Shown here: positions 20,229 to 33,197 of the stretch, in pieces | Layout: every line of letters starts with the position of its first letter | Position numbering within the stretch: position 1 is the first letter of the stretch | NCBI RefSeq assembly: GCF_018991925.1 | Contig: NW_024725489.1 | Coordinates: forward strand, 8,193,318 to 8,257,317 | Source of the DNA: Homarus americanus | Taxonomy: Eukaryota; Arthropoda; Malacostraca; Decapoda; Nephropidae | Length of the DNA stretch: 64,000 nt | Direction: 5' to 3' | Notes under the pieces: generated by a model | What the model was told of the DNA's origin: nothing | Database searches by the model: none | Seen by the model: the letters and a program-made list of their open reading frames with translations, nothing else | Translations under genes and position numbers: made by a program

Positions 20229-22163
20229 AATATTGGCTCGGACTGCTTGGCCTGTCCCTGCTTCGGCAACACCTACAGCTGGATTGTCTATCTCTCCATC
20301 GTTCTTGACCATGTCATGGGGAAGTGTTAACCTTCTCATTACACAATAATTGTGAAGAAGGAAACATGCAATTACAATTTTGGCACATTTGGCAGGATCG
20401 TATTGAAGTGATCCGCCAGAACGGTGAAGGCATGTAAATCTTGATTTTAGGATCCCAAAAGTTTGCTCTACAACCAATCGTATTTTGGTGTGACTTCTGT
20501 TATACTTCACCTCTGCAGGTGTTGAGGGGTTTCCGAATGGTGTCACCTGTCACCTGGAATAACAGGAGTAATTTATAAAAAAAAAGTCTAGCTCAATATA
20601 AAATATGATCTGAAATATATGCCCTTGGAGAACCAAATCCCTCTGACCACTCTTCTACCTATAACCACAAAAAATATAATGCTATAACGAATCTAATTGG
20701 TTCTAGAACCTTGTTCGTTATAGCATTCGTTTGTTATAGGATTAATCCGTTCCAGGCCCCCAAATACAACCACTTAACACTGAAAAATATAATATAAAAT
20801 TGTAAAAATTGTAAAAAAAAGTGCATAAATATGCATCTAAACCTTTGAAATAAAGAATATCATTAATACTTGTAATAAAAAAACAATAAATTAGTAAAAA
20901 AATAAATAAATAACTAAAAAAAAAAAAAAAATTCGTTGTAGGAGTTTCGTTCGTTATAGCATTCTCAATTTTAAAGGTAAAACCGTTCGTTATAGGAATA
21001 TTCGTAGTAGAATCCATTCGTTATAGCATACCCCAGCTGCATTATCAAACAATGAGTAATTATTTACTTGCTTCCATATAAACCAAGACTAGTAGCCCTA
21101 CAGCACCATTATTGTAACCATTTTTCAACAACCAAATGTAAGCCTAATAAAGAAATTAAGTCTGGGGCACTAATTGTACAGTCAAGTGTCTTTAGCGTGT
21201 TTTGTGAAAGTTATTAGGCTCAGCATAGGCTATATGATCAGTGAGGTTAAACTTAGTCGATATGCAAGGTTAAACCTATCCTAAATAGTGTACCGTTACT
21301 TCAATCGGCAAATGTATGATTTACCATGTACTGGGCGGTTAAGTAAGTGATACTTGGCTTAGGCTAGAGCTTAGACCTAGCCCCACTTAGCATTAGAGGC
21401 TATGTTACACCTAGGCACAATGATTGGTTAAAAATGGAAAAATGTTAACCGTGCAATTTCAACTTAAAAGCATATAATTATCTCCAAAATCACCAGCCCC
21501 AAAGCGACGGCGAAGTAAGCAGTTGGCCCAGATGAAGGCGTCATGTGCACTACCTGGATACTTGGTGCTGTAGCTTGTGATCAACCCATCGGCATTACAT
21601 ACTACTTGCACATTGAGAGAGTGGTATCGCTTCCTGTTTACATATGTTCCTTCATTTTCACTTGGTGCTTTTATGGGTATGTGTGTTCCATCAATTGCAC
21701 CAATGACTCTTGGAAGTTTTCTTATTCTGGCAAAACCATGCACAGTTCTTGCTATTTCTATAGCACCTGTTGGCATCTTTATTTCATTTCTTGCCCTATC
21801 TGAGAGAATTTGGGTCACATCTCTAATAATTTTACTGACGCTAGCTTGGGTAAGACTAACTGTATCAGCAAGTACATTTTGGAAGATTCCACTTGCGTAA
21901 AATCTTAAGGCTACTAACACTTGCGTGTGTTGGAACAGCATGAGATCTTGTCGTTCTCTGCCTTAAAAATGGGTCTAATTCTACAGTCTTGATATTTCAC
22001 GTCGAGGAAACCTATAGTATCTAAGTAGATTTTCATCTCTTATATTTATGGGATCTAAGGGGTCCCGATACCTTCGTTCACGTCGTAAAGCTCGCTCATA
22101 AAGATAAGCTAAAATCAACTCCATTGCAGGGTAAAAAAAAATGAGGTCCAAGTGTTGCGGCAT
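20211..22163 (-). pseudogene. HARBI1-like PIF/Harbinger transposase, decayed
   Basis: Three minus-strand pieces occur in order. 22163-21981 is the N-terminal region (ERALRRERRYRDPLDP). 21941-21459 holds the helix-turn-helix and the DDE core up to FGDNYMLL; it includes GAIDGTHIPIKAP (first Asp) and YPGSAHDAFIW (second Asp). 20546-20211 is the C-terminal part with TPFGNPSTPAE, YNRSH and VEQTFGILKSRF (catalytic Glu). PIF/Harbinger enzymes cut and paste DNA with 3-bp target duplications. Two indels lie at 21940-21985. The expected GDSGYP segment is missing, and about 900 bases of unrelated sequence (an insertion or an intron) separate the last two pieces; CTGTTATTCCAG on the minus strand near 20555 could be an acceptor. 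No TIRs or companion Myb/SANT gene found. Confidence 0.85.
20680..21035. repeat. CGTTATAG-rich repeat block within the Harbinger gene
   Basis: The motif TTCGTTATAGCATTC or TTCGTTATAGGAAT and its inverse (CTATAACGAA) recurs about eight times at 20680-20755 and 20930-21035, flanking an A-rich centre. It looks like a small inserted element with subterminal repeats. Confidence 0.55.
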
Positions 22164-23960
22164 TAATCTGCTGGAAAGAAATTATGCACTAAAAATGGGA
22201 TTATATGGGGGTGGTTAGCAAAACTGCTTTACAAGTTGTTTGTTACAGTAGTGTTTTTATATTGATACTAACTTACTCCAATTTTTAGCATTAGGCCTAG
22301 AATAGAAGGGTTATGCCTGTGAAAAAAACAAAAACAATTCACGGCCTTAGGTCTTGCCTGGCTCTAAGGAGTAAGACACTGAAAAATGCACAACATGCTA
22401 AAATATCTGTACACATTTTAAACTGAATAATATGGTTCAGTACGAAAGTAAATATAAGTGCTAAAAGCAATTAAAAGACATCCTCTTGCCTCTTGTCTGT
22501 CAAATACTCGCATTTGAAGCTGCTTTCTGGTAGAAACAGCAGCATTCTCAGCAGCGGTAGAGTCTTTTGACCTTTGTTCATTTTATTAGGTAGTAATTTT
22601 TCCGTTAGCTGGACTCCCTCAAACCCGGAACTTTCCGATAGCAGGAATTGAAATTGTTTCGAAAAATCATTCCCAAAGCACGATTTTGCTGGAAACATAT
22701 GGCTTAGGTAGTGAATTTCAGAGGGGCACATTTTCCGGAAAATTATGAGAAAATTTTCCCAGATAACCCTAGAAAATGTTTACGAAACGAGGAAAATTCC
22801 AGAGATGGGGGATATTTTTCTGGGTTCGAGAGATGATGTAATGGGCAATTTCAGGAACTACCAGAAACATTCTGGGGATGAGGGATTACCCAGAAAACAC
22901 TCATTCACGGAAGTGCTCTTCACCAATTGTTCCGGCTAACAGAGATCTCACTGTATTTGGTGTTTTACCCCAAATAGAATTTGGGTTGCTAACCCCTGGC
23001 CTAATGTTGGCCTGTGACAAGACACATAAGCTAGACTAGGATAGCCTTATTCTGGGCAATTTCAAATAAATAGGTTATTGATAGCATAGCCTTGCCTAAC
23101 CTAAATGACAAATCTCTCTGAAACTACCGATTTAGCCTAGACCCTGGTGTTTTCCTTTCAGTGTTTGGGTAATTTGGTCCGAATTTGCTTGAAGTTCATC
23201 AAAAAAAAAGCAATAATGAAATCCTGAAATTAAATCGTATTAGCCTTAAAGTTTCTAAAATGAATACTCTACCCTAGGCTACTGTTGATGGAAAGACTGG
23301 AACTAGGCCTAAGGTAGCTGCTAGACAAAGTGTCTCACTGACAGCCTGACACTCACCAAATTTGCCATGTACACATTCTCTAACCTAACCTAACATAACA
23401 AGACATAACCAAACCAATCCCAACCTCTAACCTAGTGGTATAATTTCCTCTTTAAATATTCTTCATGTTCTAGCTAAATTAACTAGGCCTCCAAGTTTAA
23501 ACATTTATTTGGCCAAGACTGAAAAAGTATTTATAGAGGCCCCTAGCTTAATAAAGTTAATTGCAATCCATATTTTATGCCTAATATCATTTAATTTTGG
23601 CTAGCCTATGGTCATTTAGAGCCTTTCATGTTATCATAAGCCATATGCATAAGAAAATAGGCATAGGCTATTAGTTGAATATTAGAAAAACAAGGCGAAG
23701 TCGGTAAATTTGTTTAAGTGCACCCAACTCTGTTGGAAAGTAAAAAATATATTTTTCTAGTGTATTTATGTGTGTTTAGATCGATTATGATCATTTCCGT
23801 CTGAAATTGGCCGTTTTTTTCGATTTTTTTTTGGGTGGGGTGTTTTCCGAAAAAAATAATGGCTAAGCGAATACAAAGTAACAAAAAACACTAGTAAAAC
23901 AAAAATCTTACCTAACCTAACCTAACTGACTCTCACCATATGATTGAATCACTTATTTCT
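22164..23960. other. Unassigned AT-rich sequence
   Basis: No coding or RNA signal. Short CCTAA runs (for example at 23375-23395 and 23911-23930) match the arthropod telomere unit but only 2-4 copies each. Confidence 0.5.
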
Positions 23961-23964
23961 TACC

Positions 23965-24290
23965 TTATTGGCCTGGTTCTCGTTCGTCGTTGGAGTTACC
24001 ACAATGCCACAAATGTTGGTCTTGACGACATTTACATTCGTTCTTACACTTAGGACACTTTACTGAGGTCGGGAGAACACCATGAGATCTAAAAATGCTA
24101 TATTTTCTTCGTTTTTTTCCCCAAAACTCGCAATCAGCTCCATACAATTGAAGTGACACCTATCGCAGACTTCCATGGTCGGAAAAGAATTTGAACTTCG
24201 AAGTATGAGAGACCCAAAATAAAAATCGAATTTGTTTGGGCTAAAAATACCGCAAATTAAACCACAAATCATTTTAATTGGTTGCAAAAA
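23965..24290 (-). pseudogene. Zinc-ribbon fragment of an IS1595/Merlin-type transposase
   Basis: The minus-strand frame 24159-23965 contains FRSHGVLPTSVKCPKCKNEC and then a His/Trp/Cys run (HLWHCGN). This is the layout of the short N-terminal zinc ribbon (G-x-L-x5-C-x2-C, then W-x-C) that precedes DDE/N domains in IS1595-like and Merlin transposases. The sequence ends at CCAATAAG followed by GTAAGAAAT, which could be a splice donor, so this may be a first exon. No catalytic domain was found nearby on the minus strand. Confidence 0.4.
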
Positions 24291-25640
24291 AAAAAAAACG
24301 CTTTGGATTGGCCGCGTGATGCGTACGGGAACACATGAGCGTGATGATTTATGAAGGAGACACGCTGTGTGGGAGGTGAGGTAGGCGATAATGGCAGAAG
24401 GTTAATGGAAGAAAATAGAGACAATTTTGGATACACTATCTCCGTTATTATACATTTGCGACGGTATTGTAATAGAAGAAAATTATCTTATAATTAGACG
24501 TCTTATATAATAATAGATTAGGGGTAGGAATGTCGGGTGCGGAAATACGATAATACGGCGAAGTTTAGGCATGCATGTTCACTTGACCTTATGTTTGGCT
24601 TTCATTACCAAGGGCTATTTATGGCTATACAACATTAATAAGGTCTATCTGCAAGTTTACTCAGTTATAAAAAATATTTGTACCCTAAGTGTGGACAATG
24701 CAAACCTTCTGTTTTGGTAAAAATTACTTGAAAAGTTGTAAGATGGCAAAAGATGCGTCTCTTCCAAACTGAGACAAATAGAAGCACTCAAGCCTCTTCT
24801 TAAAGTGAAAAAGAAATGTGCGAGAGAAACAAGCTGAAATATTATATTTTAGTATGTTGATGTACAAAAATTGTCTTTATTATTCTAGGATAAAACAAGT
24901 CTAACAAGCATTATTATAACAATATATTATTATTTTTTTATGCAATCGGGAATTAGCGACTACTATATCCGGGTTGAGAGTGTTGCAGCACCTAAGGAGG
25001 TGCAATAAGTTACGTGCTAGATTACGAGCTCACTTACTGAGTTCGATGCCAAATATTTGTTTTGAGTATATGGATCGGAGACTGTAAGTTCAGTTATGGG
25101 GTAAACAAAGAGATAATGTCCCGTAAATGTTTTTGAGTATGCGGCCCCAGGCATGGAGTTCCTGTTCTCCGTGCTGTCCGGTTCAGTCGGTTGCTCACCG
25201 GTTCAGTCGGTTGCTCACGCTGCTCTGCATTGACCATCACCACCACCACACAAATATGGCTCAGTTGTCAACTAATCCTAATATAATACATTAAAAGTTT
25301 TACACCTTATATATGGCTCTTACATAATGCTTTAACAACCAAAACTAAAAAACACTGAGATAAAAAAACATCGTAAATCAAAACATTAGAAACTTATTAA
25401 GCATACAGGCCGTGAACCATCCTCATTTAAATTGGTCGTTCTCGTGTATCACCTAATTAGCCAATCATAGACAGCGTTGTGGGCCTACTGACACAGATTA
25501 ACCGTAAACTGACCGACGCTACTCAGTGGAACATTGGTTGGGGACCACTGATTTCTAGATGGTCGTTAATAGCCAGTTAGATGTTGCTCCCAAAAAGAAA
25601 TAATAAAAGTTATCACTATTTCGTAGTTATCTCCACACAA
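24291..25640. other. Unassigned, apart from a dispersed repeat
   Basis: AT-rich with no convincing frame. It contains the second copy of the ~62-bp repeat at 25147-25228. Confidence 0.45.
25147..25228 (+). repeat. Dispersed ~62-bp repeat, copy 2, with an internal 22-bp duplication
   Basis: Similar to 19257-19318. The segment CCGGTTCAGTCGGTTGCTCA is duplicated in tandem. Confidence 0.8.
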
Positions 25641-25646
25641 CGTAAC

Positions 25647-28048
<2,402 letters not shown>

Positions 28049-28140
<92 letters not shown>
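28049..28140. repeat. (TA)n microsatellite
   Basis: About 46 uninterrupted TA units, directly abutting the PLE pseudo-LTR; a shorter TA run occurs at the equivalent place in the inverted copy (33143-33160). Confidence 0.95.
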
Positions 28141-28144
<4 letters not shown>

Positions 28145-28370
28145 AGTAAATGACTGTAGTTGCGCGTGATCCAGGTATATGCTGATAACCACAAGGAAAG
28201 AAGAAAACACGGAGTTCCCAAGCGCTTTCGTGTAAATCACATCTTCAGGGGTGAGTACCAACTAAGGAGAAGTACAAAAACAAGGTGTATATATACAGAG
28301 GAGGGTGAAATCAGGTCCACAATGGTCAGGTATTAGGTAATGACCCCACCCATGACCATAAGAATCTAAA
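28141..28370 (-). mobile_element. Penelope-like element pseudo-LTR, inverted copy
   Basis: Reverse complement of about 32965-33190 at high identity (GGTGTATATATACAGAGGAG, GGTCAGGTATTAGGTAATGA). In the minus orientation it contains CCTGAAGATGTGATTTACAC followed by GAAAGCGC, a hammerhead-ribozyme-like core. Confidence 0.7.
28225..28260 (-). ncRNA. Candidate hammerhead-ribozyme-like motif, copy 1
   Basis: On the minus strand CTGAAGA is followed by a short GTG...CAC stem and then GAAA. This fits the CTGANGA / stem II / GAAA core, and PLE pseudo-LTRs are known to carry such ribozymes. One unpaired base sits at the base of stem II. I could not confirm stems I and III or the cleavage site. Confidence 0.35.
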
Positions 28371-28433
28371 GTATTATCATTTCACAAAAATTTCTCTAAA
28401 ATTCATTTACAACTGAAAACCTGGAACGTCAAT

Positions 28434-29063
28434 GTGGCATTTAAAAACTTATGCACTGTTAAACAAATGTTAATCAAGCACTCCCCCAACAACACAATTG
28501 GTTGCATTTATAAAGTTCCTTGCAAGGAATGTAATATGATTTACTTAGGCCAGACAGGTAAAGATCTTGTAATTAGACCTAAACAACATATACATTATAT
28601 AGTGTTAGGACAGGCCAGGAATCCAATGCTCTGTTTGTTCATCTGGGGCAGGGGTCACCAAACTACGGCCCGCGGGCCGGATCCCAAGTCCTTCCCCGGA
28701 TCGTGGTAGCTCAAAACTACGCTCTGACGTTACCAGAGCTTTCGTTCTGGCTTGCCAGTATTGAACAGAATGATTATGCGGCCCGCGCTCGTCATTCTTT
28801 CAGTTATCCGGCCCACTGTGAAAAAAGTTTGGTGACCCCTGATCTTGGGGATAATAAGCATTGCATTGACTTGGATAATGCCTCCTCAATATTACCTTGT
28901 AATTCAATTGACAGTAGGAACATTATAGAATCTAGTCTCATTAAACATACCGAAGCAACCAACATGAATTTGAGTAATGGCATGTACAAACGGGACAATT
29001 TTGTAATTAAGAAGATTTGTAACCAGGTGAGAAGGTTGGGTCGGTCACCTTACCCTCTGACCT
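28434..29063 (+). pseudogene. Penelope-like GIY-YIG endonuclease domain, split by a MITE
   Basis: The first part reads HSPNNTIGCIYKVPCKECNM then IYLGQTGKDLVIRPKQH: the GIY-YIG signature in its Penelope form (I-Y-K-V-P-C-x2-C ... Y-x-G-Q-T-x-K). A 193-bp hAT MITE (28649-28841) interrupts it. The remainder (CIDLDNASSIL, ESSLIKHTEATN, MNLSNGMYKRDNF) carries the family's C-terminal helices. GIY-YIG nicks target DNA for PLE integration. The RT domain upstream is absent: the sequence before 28434 is an inverted pseudo-LTR. So this is a 5'-truncated copy with an inverted flank, an arrangement often seen in Penelope elements. Confidence 0.85.
28649..28841. mobile_element. 193-bp nonautonomous hAT element (MITE)
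   Basis: The ends are CAGGGGTCACCAAACTACGG and, inverted, CAGGGGTCACCAAACTTTTT. Subterminal GCCGGAT motifs are also inverted. The flanking 8-bp duplications are ATCTGGGG (28641-28648) and ATCTTGGG (28842-28849), one mismatch. Excision restores the GIY-YIG reading frame. This end sequence is a familiar hAT terminus. Confidence 0.92.
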
Positions 29064-29146
29064 GACTAGAACATGAGAACATAAGAAAAACAAGGAGTCT
29101 GCAAGAGGCCAGTTGGCCTGTGCATGGCAGCTCCTGTCGAGAGTTA

Positions 29147-31965
29147 CTACCACTCTCTATCATCCATGAATCTATCTAGCCTCCTTTTGAAACTTTCCAG
29201 AGTTCCCGCACTTACTACAAAGTTGCTAAGCTTGTTCCACTCGTCCACCACCCTATTTGTGAACCAGTTTCTTCCTATCTCCCTCCTAAACCTAAAATTA
29301 TCCAACTTGAATCCGTTGCTCCGAGTCCTATCCTGCTCGGATATTATAAGAACTTTATCTATATCCCCTTTATTGATTCCTTTCACCCACTTAAATACTT
29401 CTATCATATCTCCCCGCACTCTACGTCTTTCTAGGGAATGCAAGTTAAGATTCTTTAACCTATCCTGATATGGAAGGTTTCTAAGTCCCGGAATCATTTT
29501 TGTCATTCTTCGCTGCACCGACTATAGTGAATTTATATCCATTCTATAATAGGGGCACCAGAACTGAACCGCATAATCGAGGTGCGGCCTGACTAGCGCA
29601 AGATATAGTTGCAATAAGACCTCTGCACTCTTGTTACTTACACTTCTAGATATAAAACCAAATACTCTGTTTGCCTTATTTCGAACATTAACGCACTGTT
29701 TTCTAGGCCGTAGGTCCGGGCTTACAAGTACCCCTAGGTCTCTTTCACAAGTCGACTTCTCTAGGTTGATGTTGTTAAGGCTGTATACATTATAAGTATT
29801 TGTTCTTCCAATATTAAGTATGCTGCACTTGCTGGTGTTGAATTGAATTTGCCATTTTTCAGACCACCCCTGCAGTTTATTTAGATCCTCCTGTAATGCA
29901 TTTGCATCCTGCCCTGAATTAATTTGCCGCCCTATTTTGGTGTCATCCGCAAACTTGCTTATGTCACTGCTGATCCAAGTATCTAAATCGTTTATGTAGA
30001 TTATGAACAAGAGTGGGCCTAGTACTGACCCCTGGGGAACCCTACTGGTTACACGGCCCCACTCAGATTTAACACCATCTACGCTGACCCTCTGCGTTCT
30101 ATCGGTGAGCCATGATTTTATCCAATTTAAAACTTTCCCCTCGATACCATGAGCCTTAATTTTTATCAGAAGCCTCTCATGCGGTACTCTGTCAAATGCT
30201 TTGCTAAAGTCGAAGTAAATAACATCGTAATTTTCGTCATTATCTACTACCTCGAAAACTTTCCTAAAACACTTTAGCAGATTTGTTAGACAAGATTTTC
30301 CCTTTGTAAACCCATGTTGAGAGTCGTAGATTAATTTGCTTTTCTCTAGATGCGATCGGATGCTATCTGCTATAATTGATTCAAGAAATTTCCCCACTAC
30401 TGACGTCAAACTGATCGGCCGGTAATTTGACGCTGATGCTCTGTCTCCCTTTTTGAATATGGGTACTACATTTGCCTGTTTCCAGAACTCTGGCACAACT
30501 CCAGTGTCTAATGATTTTGTAAATAAGTTTGCGAGGGGTCCGCTAATCTGTTCCCTACACTCTTTTAATACTCGAGGGAAAATTTCATCCGGCCCTGGGG
30601 ATTTTGTATTCTTTAGTTTATTTATCTTCTTAAGAACATCCTCTTTTCTGATAGTGATATTCTTTAATTTCTCTTCTTCCTTTCCCTTAAATATCAGTTC
30701 CACCTCCGGAATTTCATCTCAAATTTCTTCTATGAAAATTGATAAGAAGTAGCTGTTCAATGCTTTGCTTATTTCTTCACTGCCATTTATCAATTCTCCC
30801 CTCCCTGACTTTAAAGGCCCAACTTTGTCCTTGACCTTTGTCCTATATACCTGGAAAAATCCCTTGGGATTCGCCTTGGATTCTCTTCCTATTTTGATTT
30901 CATAGTCTCTCTTTGCTTTCCTTACATTTTTCTTAACATTCCTAGATAGTTCATTATACCTGTTTCTAAGCTGCTCCGTCCCTCCCTTTAATTTCTTATA
31001 TATTCCTTTCTTTATTCCTATGTCATGTTTAAGTTTTCTGGTCATCCACCTTGGCTCATTCTTATTTGACCTAATTTTTCTGTATGGTATATTTTGTTCT
31101 TGTGCTTTATGTAGTATACTAGTGAATATATTATAGTCATGATCAATTGTTGTGTCATCTATGACCTCCTCACCCCTTCCTACTGGGAACTGACGTGACT
31201 GTTCCCAGGTGACCTCACCTAGGTACCTTCTTAACCACTGATAATCCGCCAACCGAAAGTTTGGGACTCTGACCATATTGTCATTGTTTTTCGTTTCCCA
31301 ATTTAGGGTGAACCTGATTTCTCTGTGATCACTGTTACCTAGTTCTTCCCCTACTGTGATATCTCTGATAATATTTTCTTTATTTGTTAATACTAGGTCT
31401 AATATATTGTCACCTCTAGTAGGTTCTGTAATTAGTTGTTTCAAAAAATTGTCCTGTACTGCATCTAGGAAGTCTTCAGATTCATAGTCGCCTACAATAT
31501 TTTGCTGCCCTACTCATTTCCTGCCATATGGGGTGAGCTGCTTCTTTCCCAAGACTTGGGGGCCTGTAAATCACTCCCATAATTAGTTTTTCTCTTCCTT
31601 CCGTGATTTCTACCCACACAGACTCGGTTCCTATTTCACCCTTTATTGAATTATTAGTACAACATTTTAATGTATCTTTGACGAAGAGTGCGACCCCTCC
31701 CCCCTTCCTACCTTCCCTGTCCTTGTGAAAAAGGTTGTACCCTTCTATGTGGTACTCTGATAAAAAAATTTTGCTCGCCAGATTCATCCAAGTTTCGGTG
31801 ATTGCTATGACGTCTACATTCTCGGTACATACAACCGCTCTCAGCAAGTCTATTTTATTTCTAACGCTCCTACTGTTTGTATAGTATACATTTAAACCTA
31901 CTCTTCCCTGGTCCTGTTTTACCCCTTGTCCTGAGCAACTAATTTTACTTCCCAGGACCTGCTTG
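29147..31965 (-). pseudogene. CR1 ORF2: endonuclease and reverse transcriptase
   Basis: Reads right to left. The APE-type endonuclease begins NSRSVRNKIDLL, then AITETW (metal-binding Glu) and GVIYRPPS. The region that should hold GDFN is deleted near 31490, between two GTAGGCGAC-like words. The linker (QLITEPTRGDNILDLVLTN, GNSDHREI) contains the SDH catalytic motif. RT follows: NYRPISLTSVVGKFLE, DFSKAFDRVPH, PQGSVLGPLLF, and SKFADDTKIG (FADD catalytic pair), then the C-terminal domain ending FKRRLDRFMDDREW. Single-base stops at about 30715-30720 and 29519-29521 are the only breaks in RT. Length and motif order match complete CR1 ORF2 proteins of about 950 residues. Confidence 0.92.
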
Positions 31966-31996
31966 TTTTTTGACTCCCACTTTCCCCGACCCCTCT

Positions 31997-32856
31997 CTAC
32001 TGGCGAAACCCCCCCTTCGGAGTGACAATTTCACGCTCCAGGGATGCAGACAACGTCTTTACCCCCTCACGAGACAAGTGTACTCCGTCGCGACAGTACA
32101 GGTAGTCGTTGCCATAGAATCGTTGCCAGTTATCAATGAATGCCCAACCATTGTTTGCACAATGTTTTTCCAGTCGGCAATTTATAGCAATTGCCCTGGA
32201 CAGCCATTCACGACCAACCCCTCTTCTAGGCAAGACACCACATACTATCGGGATCCCTCCCCTATCTCTAATCTTCCCGAGCGCCTCCCTATACCTCTTG
32301 AAAAGTTCGTCACTCCTAACCTTACCTATGTCGTTTCCTCCCACACTAAGACACACTACTGGATTGGTACCCTCCCCTGGAAAAACCCTGTCTAACCTCT
32401 CGGCTACATGCCCTAGGAAAACACACCCTAGTCCTACGTTTCCTATCTCGCACAAAAAGCCCTATCTACAAACCTCACCTGGCTGTCCCCAACTACCACG
32501 ACCTTACCTGTGGGCAGGGTTTGTACAACTGCCCTTTCCTCTCCTTGATCCATACCGTCCTGCCTCTTCTTTTCCTCGCCAGCTTCCTGCAGCACCTGGT
32601 AAGGGTTACTACACTCCACACCCTGGTCAGCTTTCCTGAGCCTGACCCTAGTCCCCTTGGAGACAACCACTCTCCACGCCTGCTCCTCCTTCGCAGGTGT
32701 CCTACTCGGCAGGACACCTACCTGAAGGAGTTCCGTCCTGAAGGCTTCATTTTCCCCCTTTAGAGTGTCAACCTCACTCCTCAACTGCCCCAGCTGCCTT
32801 AACAGAGTGGCAAGGAGGTCGTCTTTCCCCAAGACACAACGATCCAAAGCGGCCAT
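31997..32856 (-). pseudogene. CR1 ORF1: coiled coil and SGNH esterase (one frameshift)
   Basis: The start MAALDRCVLGKDDLLATLLR is followed by a leucine/glutamate coiled coil (about residues 10-50) and a basic linker. The esterase domain opens with VVVVGDSQVRFVD (nucleophile Ser in GDS). The frame then shifts near 32450-32457 and resumes with CLSVGGNDIGKVRS (block with oxyanion Asn) and DGVHLSREG (Asp/His). SGNH esterases are a known part of some CR1 ORF1 proteins; the substrate is not established. The ORF ends 30-odd bases before ORF2 begins. Confidence 0.85.
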
Positions 32857-32969
32857 TTTCCTTGGTCTCTAACGGGAGCACGATCGGGCACGACCTTCTC
32901 CAAGCTGGGTCAGAGGTCAACTGAACTGGGTCAGAGGTCAACTACCGACCGTTGCGGTGCTTTTTAAAG

Positions 32970-33190
32970 ATTAGTAGGGTCATTACCTAATACCTGACCA
33001 TTGTGGACCTGATCTCACCCTCCTCTGTATATATACACCTTGTTTTTGTACTTCTCCTTAGTCTGTACTCACCCCTGAAGATGTGAATTACACGAAAGCG
33101 CTTGGGAACTTCGTGTTTTCTTCTTTCCTTGTGGTTATCAGCATATATATATATATATATGCAAGCAAAGCACTGTAGGTGCGCGTGATC
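32970..33190 (+). mobile_element. Penelope-like pseudo-LTR, direct copy
   Basis: Inverted partner of 28141-28370. It is followed at once by the RT N-terminus on the same strand, so this copy is the 5' end of a PLE. Contains the hammerhead-like motif at about 33074-33110. Confidence 0.75.
33074..33110 (+). ncRNA. Candidate hammerhead-ribozyme-like motif, copy 2
   Basis: CCCCTGAAGATGTGAATTAC then ACGAAAGCGC. Same core as 28225-28260 with one substitution in the stem II loop, so the core and stem are conserved between the copies. Confidence 0.35.
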
Positions 33191-33197
33191 TAGGTAT

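Larger units (their letters stand above)
29066..32965 (-). mobile_element. CR1 LINE, nearly full length
   Basis: Minus strand, in order: short 5' region (32857-32965, with a tandem GGTCAGAGGTCAACT), ORF1, ORF2 and a 3' end with the octamer-type tail TTCTTATGTTCTCATGTTCT (29066-29090), a hallmark of CR1. It sits between two pieces of Penelope-like sequence. ORF1 has one frameshift. ORF2 has two in-frame stops and one deletion, so the copy is inactive but young-looking. Confidence 0.92.

Noticed and set aside
21543..21900. Plus-strand frames opposite the HARBI1 catalytic core
   Set aside because: Shadows of the minus-strand transposase coding sequence.
31970..32763. Plus-strand frames opposite CR1 ORF1
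   Set aside because: Antisense shadows of the ORF1 esterase and coiled-coil region.
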